Shown piece by piece: positions 40,611 through 48,990 of a stretch of DNA of 64,000 nt. A program made the position numbers and the translations under genes. This stretch comes from an uncultured Clostridia bacterium (GTDB lineage: Bacteria > Bacillota > Clostridia > Peptostreptococcales > Anaerovoracaceae). Each line of letters starts with the position of its first letter. Position 1 is the stretch's first letter. The notes beneath the pieces were generated by a model. The model saw only the letters and a program-made list of their open reading frames with translations, was not told where the DNA came from and ran no database searches. The stretch spans positions 1 through 64,000 of the forward strand of contig CAKQOW010000004.1 in NCBI GenBank assembly GCA_934256595.1, read 5' to 3'.

Positions 40611-41640
40611 TGGCAGGAAGTTTGCCCTCAGACATTATATCAGGAGTTCTGTAGCCTGCGGCAAGTGTTTTCTTGACAGCGTTTTCGATAGCATCAGCCT
40701 CGTCTGACAGACCGAATGTGTATTTGAGCATCATAGCCGCCGACAGGATTGTAGCCATAGGGTTTGCCTTGCCGGTGCCTGCAATATCAGGCGCAGAGCC
40801 GTGAACAGGCTCATACATGCCGAAATTACCCTCTGCAAGAGAAGCCGACGGAAGCATTCCGAGAGATCCTGTAATCATACTTGCCTCATCAGAGAGGATA
40901 TCTCCGAAAATATTGCTTGTAACAATTACGTCAAACTGCTTCGGGTTATATACAAGCTGCATTGCTGTATTATCCACATAGAAATTCTCAAGCTCAACTT
41001 CAGGATATTCTTTTGCAACCTCTGCTACTGTTTTTCTCCAGAGTCTGCTGCTTTCAAGCACATTGGCCTTGTCAACGCTTGTAACTTTTTTGTTTCTCTT
41101 CATTGCCATATCAAAGGCAACCTTTGCTATTCTTCTTACTTCACCCTCTGAATACTGCTCTATGTCATAGGCTGCCCTGCCCATATCTGTATCTTTATAG
41201 CCCCTTTCGCCAAAGTATATACCACCTGTAAGCTCTCTGACTACCAGCAGATCAAGACCGCCTTCGACCTTTTCAGGTCTGATAGGGCAGGCGTCCTTGA
41301 GCTCATCAAACATTATTGCAGGGCGCAGATTTGCAAACAGTCCCAGCTCTTTTCTGATTCCGAGAAGCGCTCTTTCGGGCCTTTTGTCGCCGGGCAGGGA
41401 ATCCCATTTGGGACCGCCGACAGCGCCCAGCAGCACTGCATCGCTTTTTTTGGCAATATCTATTGTTTCCTGCGGCAGACATTCGCCTGCAGCATCTATT
41501 GCAGCGCCGCCTGCAAGAACCTGTGTATAATTAAATTCGTGACCGTATTTGCTGCCTACGGCATCGAGAACCTTAATCGCCTCGTTTATAACCTCGGGGC
41601 CTATGCCGTCGCCGGGTATTACAGCTATATTGTATTTCAT
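40570..41640 (-). CDS. leuB: 3-isopropylmalate dehydrogenase
   Basis: Oxidatively decarboxylates 3-isopropylmalate in leucine synthesis. The 356-residue protein has [10 protein letters not shown] near the N-terminus, [11 protein letters not shown], the substrate Arg region RPAIMF and [12 protein letters not shown], and [24 protein letters not shown]. All residues of the LeuB core are present. GGAGGATATT precedes the ATG. It is the last gene of leuACDB, with a nine-base gap from leuD. Confidence 0.96.
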   Translation of the reverse strand: MKYNIAVIPGDGIGPEVINEAIKVLDAVGSKYGHEFNYTQVLAGGAAIDAAGECLPQETIDIAKKSDAVLLGAVGGPKWDSLPGDKRPERALLGIRKELGLFANLRPAIMFDELKDACPIRPEKVEGGLDLLVVRELTGGIYFGERGYKDTDMGRAAYDIEQYSEGEVRRIAKVAFDMAMKRNKKVTSVDKANVLESSRLWRKTVAEVAKEYPEVELENFYVDNTAMQLVYNPKQFDVIVTSNIFGDILSDEASMITGSLGMLPSASLAEGNFGMYEPVHGSAPDIAGTGKANPMATILSAAMMLKYTFGLSDEADAIENAVKKTLAAGYRTPDIMSEGKLPATTEQIGSLIAQNI

Positions 41641-41649
41641 AATATCCTC

Positions 41650-42129
41650 CTACTTGATGGAATTAAGCAGTCCGCCTGATTTAATAATATTATTTATAAA
41701 TTCAGGGAACGGCATTGCCTTGTATTCAGTGCCTTTAGTTATATCCTTTATGGTTCCTGTTTCAAAATCCACCGAAACCTCATCGCCTGCTTCGATAGCT
41801 TCTGCTGCTTCAGGACATTCTAAAATGGCAAGTCCGATATTGATGGAGTTCCTGTAAAAAATTCTCGCAAAGGATTTAGCTATAACGCAGGAAATGCCTG
41901 ACTCTTTAATAGCGATAGGGGCGTGCTCTCTTGATGAGCCGCAGCCGAAGTTCCAGCCTGCAACCATAATATCGCCTGATTTAACCTTGTTTACAAACTC
42001 ACTGTCTATATCCTCCATACAGTGGGATGCAAGCTCCCTGTGGTCTGCTGTATTTAAATGTCTTGCAGGGATTATTACATCTGTATCCACATTATCTCCG
42101 TATTTATGAACAAAACCTTGTGCTTTCAT
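41650..42129 (-). CDS. leuD: 3-isopropylmalate dehydratase, small subunit
   Basis: The swivel subunit of isopropylmalate isomerase. The 159-residue protein shows [15 protein letters not shown] near residue 13, [13 protein letters not shown] near 60, and [11 protein letters not shown]. It is the short (about 160-residue) archaeal/clostridial type, not the 200-residue enterobacterial type. AAGGAGG precedes ATG 42129 and is located within the last bases of leuC, so the longer frame reaching to 42318 is not the gene. Confidence 0.95.
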   Translation of the reverse strand: MKAQGFVHKYGDNVDTDVIIPARHLNTADHRELASHCMEDIDSEFVNKVKSGDIMVAGWNFGCGSSREHAPIAIKESGISCVIAKSFARIFYRNSINIGLAILECPEAAEAIEAGDEVSVDFETGTIKDITKGTEYKAMPFPEFINNIIKSGGLLNSIK

Positions 42130-42131
42130 TG

Positions 42132-43394
42132 CTACATTACCTCCTTGGGATCTGAGATTTTTCCTGTTACTGCTGATGCAGCGGCTACTGCGGGACTTGC
42201 AAGATATACCTCTGACTCGGTATGTCCCATTCTGCCTACAAAGTTTCTGTTGGTGGTTGCAACGCAGCGTTCGCCCTCTGCCAGAATACCCATATGTCCG
42301 CCAAGACATGGTCCGCATGTAGGAGTCGATACAACGCAGCCTGCATCAATGAATATGTCAAGATAGCCCTTTGCTATACATTCCTTGTATATCTTCTGTG
42401 TTGCAGGAATTATGATACATCTCACATCTCTTGCAACTGTTTTGCCTTTAAGGATTTCGGCTGCCGTAGCCATATCTTCAATTCTGCCGTTGGTGCAGGA
42501 GCCGATTACAACCTGATCTATTTTAACATCGCCCACATTGTCTATTGTCTTTGTGTTTTCCGGCAGGTGAGGGAATGAAACTGTTGACTTAAGCGCGGAT
42601 AAATCAATTGTTACAGTCTGCTCATACTCTGCGTCATCATCGGGAGCATAGACCTTGTATTCTCCGTTTACTCTGCCTTTCATATAGTTTTCGGTGACCT
42701 CATCAACCATGAATATACCGTTTTTGGCGCCGGCCTCTATAGCCATATTTGCGATGCAGAGTCTGTCGTCCATTGAAAGTGAGGACAGACCCTCGCCCAT
42801 AAATTCTAGGGATTTGTAAAGCGCGCCGTCAACGCCGATAGTTCCGATAAGGTGCAGGATTACGTCCTTGCCCGAAACATATTTATTGAGTTTGCCTTTG
42901 AGCTCTACTTTGATTGCGGACGGAACCTTAAACCATGCGGTGCCTCTGGCCATGCCTGCTGCCATATCTGTAGAGCCTACGCCTGTTGAGAATGCTCCGA
43001 GAGCCCCGTATGTACAGGTATGGGAGTCTGCTCCGATAATGCAGTCGCCTGCCTTGACAAGACCAAGCTCGGGAAGCAGGGCATGCTCAATACCCATATT
43101 GCCTACATCATAGAAATTAACTATTTCGTGTTTCCTTGCAAATATTCTTGTCTGCATACACTGCTGCGCAGCCTTGATGTCCTTGTTAGGTGTGAAATGG
43201 TCCATTACAAGAGATATCTTTGATTTGTCGAAAACCTCGGTAAAGCCTGCTTTTTCAAATTCGTTTATTGCAACGGGAGCAGTAATGTCGTTTGCCAGAA
43301 CCATATCAAGCTTTGCATCAATAAGCTGTCCGGCCTTGACCTGATCAAGCCCTGCGTGTGCAGCAAGAATTTTTTGTGTCATTGTCATTCCCAT
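42132..43394 (-). CDS. leuC: 3-isopropylmalate dehydratase, large subunit
   Basis: The iron-sulfur subunit of isopropylmalate isomerase. The 420-residue protein shows [32 protein letters not shown] with the first cluster Cys, and [10 protein letters not shown] with the other two, plus GRMGH. This short form (about 420 residues) pairs with the 160-residue LeuD. The start at 43394 follows AAGGAGG; an in-frame ATG at 43445 overlaps leuA. leuD begins two bases after the stop. Confidence 0.95.
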   Translation of the reverse strand: MGMTMTQKILAAHAGLDQVKAGQLIDAKLDMVLANDITAPVAINEFEKAGFTEVFDKSKISLVMDHFTPNKDIKAAQQCMQTRIFARKHEIVNFYDVGNMGIEHALLPELGLVKAGDCIIGADSHTCTYGALGAFSTGVGSTDMAAGMARGTAWFKVPSAIKVELKGKLNKYVSGKDVILHLIGTIGVDGALYKSLEFMGEGLSSLSMDDRLCIANMAIEAGAKNGIFMVDEVTENYMKGRVNGEYKVYAPDDDAEYEQTVTIDLSALKSTVSFPHLPENTKTIDNVGDVKIDQVVIGSCTNGRIEDMATAAEILKGKTVARDVRCIIIPATQKIYKECIAKGYLDIFIDAGCVVSTPTCGPCLGGHMGILAEGERCVATTNRNFVGRMGHTESEVYLASPAVAAASAVTGKISDPKEVM

Positions 43395-43410
43395 AATAAT
43401 TTCCTCCTTG

Positions 43411-45102
43411 TTAGAATGCCCTGTTGATAGCGCTGATAAGAGCATTTATAGATGCATAGATAATATCGTTGTGTATGCCTACGCCCCAGAATGTTTCTCC
43501 GTTTCTGGAGATTGCAACATATGATGCGGCTCTTGAGTTTGATTCTGATTCAAGGGCATGCTCGTGATATGTTATGAATTCGTATTCCAGACTGTAGTGG
43601 CTGCTTCTGAGAGCTGTAGTAACGGCGTCGAGTCTGCCGTTTCCCTCGCCCTTGAGTGAGTGATGCTCTCCGTAGATGGTAGCCTCTATGCTTACCTTCA
43701 TTATATCATTTTCTCCTCTGGAGAAGGTAGCATCTTCTATGCTGATTTTGTCTTTTCTGTTGACGTACTGCTGCTGGAATATCCTGTGAATTTCAGCAGG
43801 GGACAGCTCCTTGTGAGCTTCGTCTGATATATGCTTCATCAGATAGCCGATTTCCTCTCTCATCTTCTTAGGAATATCGTATCCGTAGTTTGTTTCAAGT
43901 ACATAGGCCACGCCGCCCTTGCCGGACTGGCTGTTTATTCTGATTACATCGGCCTCGTATTCTCTGCCTACATCATGCGGATCTATCAGCAGATATGGAC
44001 ACGACCACTTGTCAGGGTGATTTGCTTCGATGTGGTGCATTCCCTTGGCAATAGCGTCCTGATGTGAGCCGGAGAATGCGGCGAATACCAGGCTGCCGCC
44101 GTAAGGCTGACGAGGGCTGACCTTGAGGTCTGTGAATTTTTCATACATTTCAACTACCTTAGGCATATCAGAAAAGTCAAGCTGCGGGTCTACTCCGTGT
44201 GAAAACAGGTTCATAGCTACTGTAAGTATATCGGCGTTGCCTGTACGTTCGCCGTTTCCAAACAGTGTGCCCTCAACTCTGTCGCCGCCTGCCAGCATGC
44301 CAAGCTCGCAGTCTGCAACTGCAGTGCCTCTGTCGTTGTGAGGGTGCAGTGATACGATTACGTTTTCTCTGCAGTGGAGGTTCTTGCTCATATATTCAAC
44401 CTGTGAGGCATATACATGCGGCATTGACATCTCAACTGTTGCCGGAAGATTGATTATTGTTTTTCTTGCGGGACTCGGCTGCCAGATGTCGATAACGGCA
44501 TTGCATACCTCAAGTGCGTAATCAACTTCTGTGCCTGTGAAGCTTTCAGGGGAATACTCGAATGTGAAGTGTGTGTCTCCCGGGAAGCTGTCGGCATATT
44601 TTTTGACAAGCTCTGCTCCGTCTGTCGCTATTTTTTTGATTTCGTCCTTTGACTTTCTGAAAACCTGCTCTCTCTGCGCCACAGAGGTGGAGTTGTACAG
44701 GTGAACTATTGCGTTTTTGACACCCTCAAGGGATTTGAAAGTCTTGTCGATTATGTGCTCTCTGGACTGTGTCAGCACCTGTATGGTTACATCATCGGGT
44801 ATCAGGTCTTTTTCTATTAAAGTACGAAGAAATTCATATTCTGTTTCAGAGGCTGCAGGGAAGCCCACTTCTATTTCCTTGAAGCCGAGCTGGCACAGAT
44901 ATTCAAAGAATTCCAGCTTCTCTTCAAGACTCATGGGAACTATCAGTGCCTGGTTGCCGTCACGCAGATCTACGCTGCACCAGATAGGCGGCTTGTCCGC
45001 ATGGTCCTTTGTGACCCAGTCATATGACGGGACGGGAGGCATAAAATAGCCAACCTCGTATTTAGTATGATTTTTCATTCCTTTGATGTTTTCGCTTGCC
45101 AT
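43411..45102 (-). CDS. leuA: 2-isopropylmalate synthase, type 2
   Basis: Condenses 2-oxoisovalerate with acetyl-CoA, the committed step of leucine synthesis. The 563-residue protein is the LeuA type 2 (long, fungal/actinobacterial-like) form. It has [11 protein letters not shown] near residue 42, [27 protein letters not shown], and [11 protein letters not shown], then a C-terminal regulatory domain ([16 protein letters not shown]) expected to bind leucine. Most Firmicutes have the shorter type 1 enzyme, so this is a distinctive choice, though known in clostridia. It is the first gene of leuACDB. Confidence 0.95.
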   Translation of the reverse strand: MASENIKGMKNHTKYEVGYFMPPVPSYDWVTKDHADKPPIWCSVDLRDGNQALIVPMSLEEKLEFFEYLCQLGFKEIEVGFPAASETEYEFLRTLIEKDLIPDDVTIQVLTQSREHIIDKTFKSLEGVKNAIVHLYNSTSVAQREQVFRKSKDEIKKIATDGAELVKKYADSFPGDTHFTFEYSPESFTGTEVDYALEVCNAVIDIWQPSPARKTIINLPATVEMSMPHVYASQVEYMSKNLHCRENVIVSLHPHNDRGTAVADCELGMLAGGDRVEGTLFGNGERTGNADILTVAMNLFSHGVDPQLDFSDMPKVVEMYEKFTDLKVSPRQPYGGSLVFAAFSGSHQDAIAKGMHHIEANHPDKWSCPYLLIDPHDVGREYEADVIRINSQSGKGGVAYVLETNYGYDIPKKMREEIGYLMKHISDEAHKELSPAEIHRIFQQQYVNRKDKISIEDATFSRGENDIMKVSIEATIYGEHHSLKGEGNGRLDAVTTALRSSHYSLEYEFITYHEHALESESNSRAASYVAISRNGETFWGVGIHNDIIYASINALISAINRAF

Positions 45103-45122
45103 AGTAAAAAGTCCTTTCGTAT

Positions 45123-45166
45123 AAAAACAAAAGCCCTGTTCCCAACATTAAATCAGAAACAAGGCT
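45123..45166 (-). terminator. leu attenuator terminator
   Basis: On the minus strand AGCCTTGTTTC (plus 45156-45166) pairs with GAACAGGGCT (plus 45132-45141) with one bulge, followed by TTTGTTTTT. It lies between the Leu leader peptide and leuA. Confidence 0.75.
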
Positions 45167-45228
45167 GAATGTATAATAAAATATAAAGAGAATCTTAAAA
45201 AGTGTTGAGAATATCTAATGCTATATAA

Positions 45229-45267
45229 TTATGAATCACAAGTGAGGCATAAGAGTAGTAATAACAT
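45229..45267 (-). CDS. Leucine leader peptide
   Basis: A 12-residue frame, MLLLLLCLTCDS, with six Leu codons, five in a row (TTA, TTA, CTA, CTC, TTA). AAAGGAG (plus 45275-45281) precedes ATG 45267. The mix includes rare-looking CTA. With the terminator at 45123-45166 this is a classic ribosome-mediated attenuator that senses leucyl-tRNA, regulating leuACDB. The peptide itself has no other expected function. Confidence 0.85.
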   Translation of the reverse strand: MLLLLLCLTCDS

Positions 45268-45300
45268 TAAATTTCTCCTTTCTTCTTAACTGATACGACT

Positions 45301-45329
45301 ATTCTATACCGTTTTGTCCGGTAAGTCAA
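45301..45329 (-). promoter_or_regulatory. leu operon promoter
   Basis: On the minus strand TTGACT (plus 45324-45329) and TAGAAT (plus 45301-45306) are 17 bases apart, just before the leader peptide. Confidence 0.75.
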
Positions 45330-45341
45330 TAAGTTTTTGTG

Positions 45342-45363
45342 AAAAAACACAATATTTTTTGTG
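45342..45363 (-). terminator. Terminator of the paaK-ACT unit
   Basis: On the minus strand CACAA (plus 45359-45363) pairs with TTGTG (plus 45348-45352), followed by TTTTTT (plus A-run 45342-45347). It lies between the ACT gene and the leu promoter. Confidence 0.6.
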
Positions 45364-45387
45364 CTGATATATTATACGGCAACAAAA

Positions 45388-45819
45388 TTACATATTGTCA
45401 ATGTCCGCCGGAGTCAGAATTCGTATTTTTTCAGATTCAAGCAGGTTTTCCACTTCCGAAGCGTCATCAACTCTGACAACAAGATAAGCCTTGTTTTCTG
45501 TGCGGGTGAGAAAAGCGTACATGTATTCCATATTTATACCTCTTTCGGCAAACAGCCTGACTATCTCGGCAAGACCGCCGGGCCTGTCGTTTATCTCAAC
45601 GCCTACAACATCGTTGATGGTTGCGACAAATCCGTTTTTTTCAAGCAGCGCCTTTGCTTTATGGGGATCTCTGACGATCAGGCGCAGTATTCCGAATTCG
45701 CTTGTGTCAGCAATAGACAGCGCCCTTATATCTATACCCGCTTTTGCAAGTATATCTGTTATTTCTCTTAATTTTCCTTCTTTGTTTTCGACGAAAACCG
45801 ATAACTGTTTAATAGCCAT
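45388..45819 (-). CDS. Tandem ACT domain protein
   Basis: A 143-residue protein with two ACT domains: about residues 4-68 (QLSVFVENKEGKLREIT) and 70-140 (GVEINDRPGGLAEIVRLFAERGINMEYMYAF). ACT domains bind amino acids, so this probably is an amino acid sensor. It lies 11 bases after the paaK stop and belongs to the same T-box-controlled unit. In many anaerobes an ACT protein of this type is found beside paaK and indolepyruvate/2-oxoacid ferredoxin oxidoreductases. Confidence 0.85.
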   Translation of the reverse strand: MAIKQLSVFVENKEGKLREITDILAKAGIDIRALSIADTSEFGILRLIVRDPHKAKALLEKNGFVATINDVVGVEINDRPGGLAEIVRLFAERGINMEYMYAFLTRTENKAYLVVRVDDASEVENLLESEKIRILTPADIDNM

Positions 45820-45830
45820 TGCTTTACCTC

Positions 45831-47135
45831 CTAATCGTGAAGTTTTCTTTTATCAATTACTCTGACAGCCTTGCCCTCGCTTCTTGCGATTGTTTTAGGC
45901 GTAACAAGATGCACATCGGGGCTGATACCCAGGATGCCTTTGATTGCAGATGCAAGTTTTTTCTCGCGGGCTGTTATTTCTCTGACTGTATCCGAGAACT
46001 GTCCGGCACTGAGCTCTACATTGATATCAAAGGTGTCGGTGTTTTTAACTCTGTCAAGCACGATCTGATAGTTAGGAGTGTAACCTTCGTTCAGCAGAAC
46101 AGTTTCGATCTGTGAAGGGAAGACGTTTACCCCCCTTATAATCATCATATCGTCGCTCCTGCCAAGCGGTTTGGACATTTTGATGAAAGTTCTGCCGCAG
46201 GAGCATTTTTTCCTGCTCAATACGCACAGGTCTCTTGTACGGTATCTGAGCAGAGGGAAAGCCTCCTTGTCAAGTGATGTGAAGACAAGCTCGCCGACAC
46301 TGCCTTCGGGAAGCACTTCGCCTGTATCGGGATCTATAATTTCGGCAAGGAAGTGGTCCTCGTTTATATGCATGCCGTTTTGCTCGCAGCACTCAAATGC
46401 AACGCCGGGACCGCTTGTTTCTGTAAGTCCGTATATATCATAAGCTTTGATTCCGAGGCTTTTTTCTATGGAATGTCTCATTTCCTCAGTCCATGGCTCA
46501 GCTCCGAAAATACCTGCCTTGAGAGTGTTGTTTTTAATACCCTTTTCCTCCATGCTTTCAGCTATATATGCGGCATATGAAGGGGTGCAGCACAGAATTG
46601 TTGACTGCATATCATTCATGAACTGTATCTGCCTGTCTGTATTGCCTGATGACATGGGGAGTGTCAGACAGCCTACTTTATGTGAGCCTCCGTCAAGTCC
46701 GGCGCCGCCTGTAAACAGACCGTAGCCGTAGCATACATGGCATACGTCATCTCCGGAGCCGCCTGCTGCCACAATAGCCCTTGCGCAGCAGTCCTCCCAT
46801 AAATCTATATCATGCTGTGTATAGAATGCGACCACACGTCTGCCTGTTGTGCCTGAGGTTGAGTGAATTCTGACGCAGTCTGATTTTGGTACTGCCAGCA
46901 TTCCGTCAGGGTAGCTATCCCTGAGATCGGCTTTGGAAATGAAAGGCAGCTTGTGAAGATCCTCAATCCCTCTTATATCTTCAGGTCTGACGCCTTTTTC
47001 GTCCATAAGGTTTCTGTAATACGGAACATTGCTGTATACATGCTGCACCTGTTTTACGAGTTTCTGTGACTGAAGCTTTCTGATTTCCTCTACAGGCATT
47101 GTTTCAGCCTGCTTCTGATAGTAATTGTTGGTCAT
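45831..47135 (-). CDS. paaK: Phenylacetate--CoA ligase (PaaK-like)
   Basis: Forms aryl-CoA from an arylacetate, ATP and CoA. The 434-residue protein has the AMP-binding motif STSGTTGRRV near residue 92, YGLTETSGPG near 234, RYRTRDL near 305 and GRSDDMMIIRGVNVFPSQIE, the PaaK hallmark. Length is normal. It is the first gene after a T-box whose specifier reads UUC, so Phe starvation should induce it. That is unlike the catabolic paa operons. Recycling of arylacetates to arylpyruvates is one explanation. Phenylacetate is the family substrate, but indoleacetate or 4-hydroxyphenylacetate are possible. Confidence 0.85.
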   Translation of the reverse strand: MTNNYYQKQAETMPVEEIRKLQSQKLVKQVQHVYSNVPYYRNLMDEKGVRPEDIRGIEDLHKLPFISKADLRDSYPDGMLAVPKSDCVRIHSTSGTTGRRVVAFYTQHDIDLWEDCCARAIVAAGGSGDDVCHVCYGYGLFTGGAGLDGGSHKVGCLTLPMSSGNTDRQIQFMNDMQSTILCCTPSYAAYIAESMEEKGIKNNTLKAGIFGAEPWTEEMRHSIEKSLGIKAYDIYGLTETSGPGVAFECCEQNGMHINEDHFLAEIIDPDTGEVLPEGSVGELVFTSLDKEAFPLLRYRTRDLCVLSRKKCSCGRTFIKMSKPLGRSDDMMIIRGVNVFPSQIETVLLNEGYTPNYQIVLDRVKNTDTFDINVELSAGQFSDTVREITAREKKLASAIKGILGISPDVHLVTPKTIARSEGKAVRVIDKRKLHD

Positions 47136-47172
47136 ATTTAGTCTCCTTTTTTGAATTTGAGGGCGAAAACAT

Positions 47173-47439
47173 AAAAACCCTCTGCTGTTGATTGCAGAGG
47201 GTGAAATATTTCACGGTACCACCTCAGTTCATCATTGCCTCACGACAATGACCTTTGCGGGCACTATCATGCCCTGACAGGTAACGGCTGTCTGCCGGCG
47301 GCGCCTACAAGCGTTTGCCTTCAGCGTGCATCTGTTCGGAAGGAATTCGGTTAATGTCCGCCTGCTGCCTCTCACCTGCCGCAGCTCTCTGTAAGGTTTG
47401 TCCTAACTTACTGGTTTCCGGTCATCGATTTTGAATTAC
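47173..47439 (-). promoter_or_regulatory. T-box leader of paaK, specifier UUC (Phe)
   Basis: The T-box AGGTGGTACCGTG (plus 47212-47224) precedes the terminator CCCTCTGC/GCAGAGGG (plus 47178-47185 and 47194-47201) and a T-run. Stem I has the basal helix CGGAA (plus 47416-47420) / TTCCG (plus 47337-47341), an AGTA motif, and a second helix GTTAG/TTAAC. The loop side reads CGAA-TTC-C, so the specifier is probably UUC (plus 47343-47345). ATT is a less likely reading. Uncharged tRNA-Phe would allow readthrough. Confidence 0.8.
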
Positions 47440-47445
47440 AGTTAG

Positions 47446-47474
47446 ATTATACACAGAGGGTATATTAAAGTCAA
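47446..47474 (-). promoter_or_regulatory. paaK promoter
   Basis: On the minus strand TTGACT (plus 47469-47474) and TATAAT (plus 47446-47451) are 17 bases apart. Confidence 0.8.
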
Positions 47475-47542
47475 GAAAAATTATTGATTTATAACAAAAA
47501 ATCTGATATAACATAGGTATACAACACAAAAAGAAAGAAGAG

Positions 47543-48850
47543 ATGTTTATGTACAGATACTTATCCCACCTTATACTCTATTCAGACAGAAGCGAAAGCT
47601 CCATATTGTATGAAACAGGGGAGCTTTTCAGAAATTACGACAACGGCGCCAAAGAAAAATCAGAGCTTGTAAAAGACGCATATAATATAGTAAGAAAAAT
47701 TCTCGATATATCAACCGCATATGCTTTTGATGAGAATTTGTGGACAAGCTATCTGACCTACTATCTCATAAACTCGGAGAACTCTTTCAGCGCTTCGTGC
47801 GAGAGGAGAGGGGCAATAGAGGGCAGTGTCAATTCATTTGCAAAGCATGACTTTGAGATTTTTATGAAGCTTTTCAGATTTGATTTCAGCGAGATAGAGC
47901 GAGAGCTTGGCATAGACTGCTTCTCGGTTCTGTGCGACTATACTGCGGTTGAGAAGCCGTCGCTTATGTATAATCCAAATGTCATGAAAAGAGTCAGAGA
48001 GCTTAGAGCCCAGCTTGAAACCGCAAAGGACAAAGATGAATTTTTCGAGGCGGTGTCGGAGTTTTACAAGGCCTACGGCGCGGGAATATTCGGAGTAAAC
48101 AGGGCGTTTAGGATTTCAGACAGAGAGGATATACTGGAGTTTGAGCCTGTTAAGAATATGGACGATGTGGTTTTAGAGGATCTTGTGGGCTATGAGGTTC
48201 AGAAGCAGAAGCTTCTTGAAAACACCAAAGCCTTTGTGGACGGCAAACCTGCCAACAACGTACTGCTGTACGGTGACAGGGGGACGGGCAAATCCACCAG
48301 CATCAAGGCTGTTGCCAACAGGTTCTGGCCGGACGGACTTAGAGTTATTCAGGTATACAGGCATCAGATGAAGATGCTTTCGAGGATAATCTCTGCAATC
48401 AGAACAAGAAACTACCGGTTTATAATATATATGGACGATCTGTCATTTGAGGATTTTGAAACAGAATACAAATACCTCAAGGCTGTAATAGAGGGAGGGC
48501 TTGAGTCAAAGGCCGAAAATATCCTTATATATGCAACCTCAAACAGAAGACACCTTATCAAAGAAACATGGGACGACAGAAACGATATGGAGCATACGGG
48601 AGAGCTCCACAGAGGCGACAGCATGGAGGAGAAGCTGAGTCTTGCGGACAGATTTGGAGTTCAGATTTACTACGGCAAGCCGTCTAAGGACGAGTTCTAC
48701 AAAATCATAGACGAGCTGTCCGAAACTGAGGGAGTTGCCATGGATAAGGAGCAGCTTCACAAAGAAGCCAATGCATGGCAGATACGTCACGGCGATGTGT
48801 CCGGCAGATGCGCAAGGCAGTTTGTGGACTACATCAAGGGTAAGGCATAA
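47543..48850 (+). CDS. DUF815 family AAA ATPase
   Basis: A 435-residue cytosolic protein. The N-terminal half is helical with no clear family. From about residue 215 is the DUF815 ATPase: Walker A GDRGTGKST near 245, Walker B FIIYMDDLSFE near 297, and sensor ILIYATSNRRHL near 332. The C-terminal FGVQIYYGKPSKDEF is also family-typical. DUF815 proteins are widespread in Firmicutes; a role in protein quality control or replication is speculated, not shown. A weak GAAAGAAGAG precedes the ATG. It is divergent from paaK. Confidence 0.85.
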   Translation: MFMYRYLSHLILYSDRSESSILYETGELFRNYDNGAKEKSELVKDAYNIVRKILDISTAYAFDENLWTSYLTYYLINSENSFSASCERRGAIEGSVNSFAKHDFEIFMKLFRFDFSEIERELGIDCFSVLCDYTAVEKPSLMYNPNVMKRVRELRAQLETAKDKDEFFEAVSEFYKAYGAGIFGVNRAFRISDREDILEFEPVKNMDDVVLEDLVGYEVQKQKLLENTKAFVDGKPANNVLLYGDRGTGKSTSIKAVANRFWPDGLRVIQVYRHQMKMLSRIISAIRTRNYRFIIYMDDLSFEDFETEYKYLKAVIEGGLESKAENILIYATSNRRHLIKETWDDRNDMEHTGELHRGDSMEEKLSLADRFGVQIYYGKPSKDEFYKIIDELSETEGVAMDKEQLHKEANAWQIRHGDVSGRCARQFVDYIKGKA

Positions 48851-48863
48851 TATTATATTTGTT

Positions 48864-48938
48864 AAAAATGTGCGGCATATTGCATTTTTCGCTGTAAAAA
48901 ATGTAATAGGTCGCATTTTTTTGTTGCAAAAAATGTGA
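48864..48938. repeat. Alternating complementary modules before the phase-variable promoter
   Basis: AAAAATGTG (about 48864-48872), TGCATTTTT (48881-48889), AAAAAATGTAA, CGCATTTTTTT (48912-48922) and AAAAAATGTGA alternate, so each can pair with the next. They give mutually exclusive hairpins or a set of operator half-sites. One may serve as terminator of the DUF815 gene. Confidence 0.5.
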
Positions 48939-48955
48939 GGGGGGGGGGGTATAAT
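48924..48955 (+). promoter_or_regulatory. Promoter with G11 tract in its spacer (candidate phase-variable)
   Basis: A consensus -10 TATAAT (48950-48955) follows directly after eleven G (48939-48949). The nearest -35-like box, TTGCAA (48924-48929), is then 20 bases away. Loss of three G would give the optimal 17. Homopolymeric tracts slip in replication, so expression of the downstream ABC genes may switch on and off. Confidence 0.7.
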
Positions 48956-48990
48956 ATTTGAAATATCTGACTTCAGATGAAACTATTCTG

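Noticed and set aside
42129..42318. N-terminal extension of leuD to 42318
   Set aside because: It overlaps the end of leuC in another frame; the extension has no LeuD similarity.
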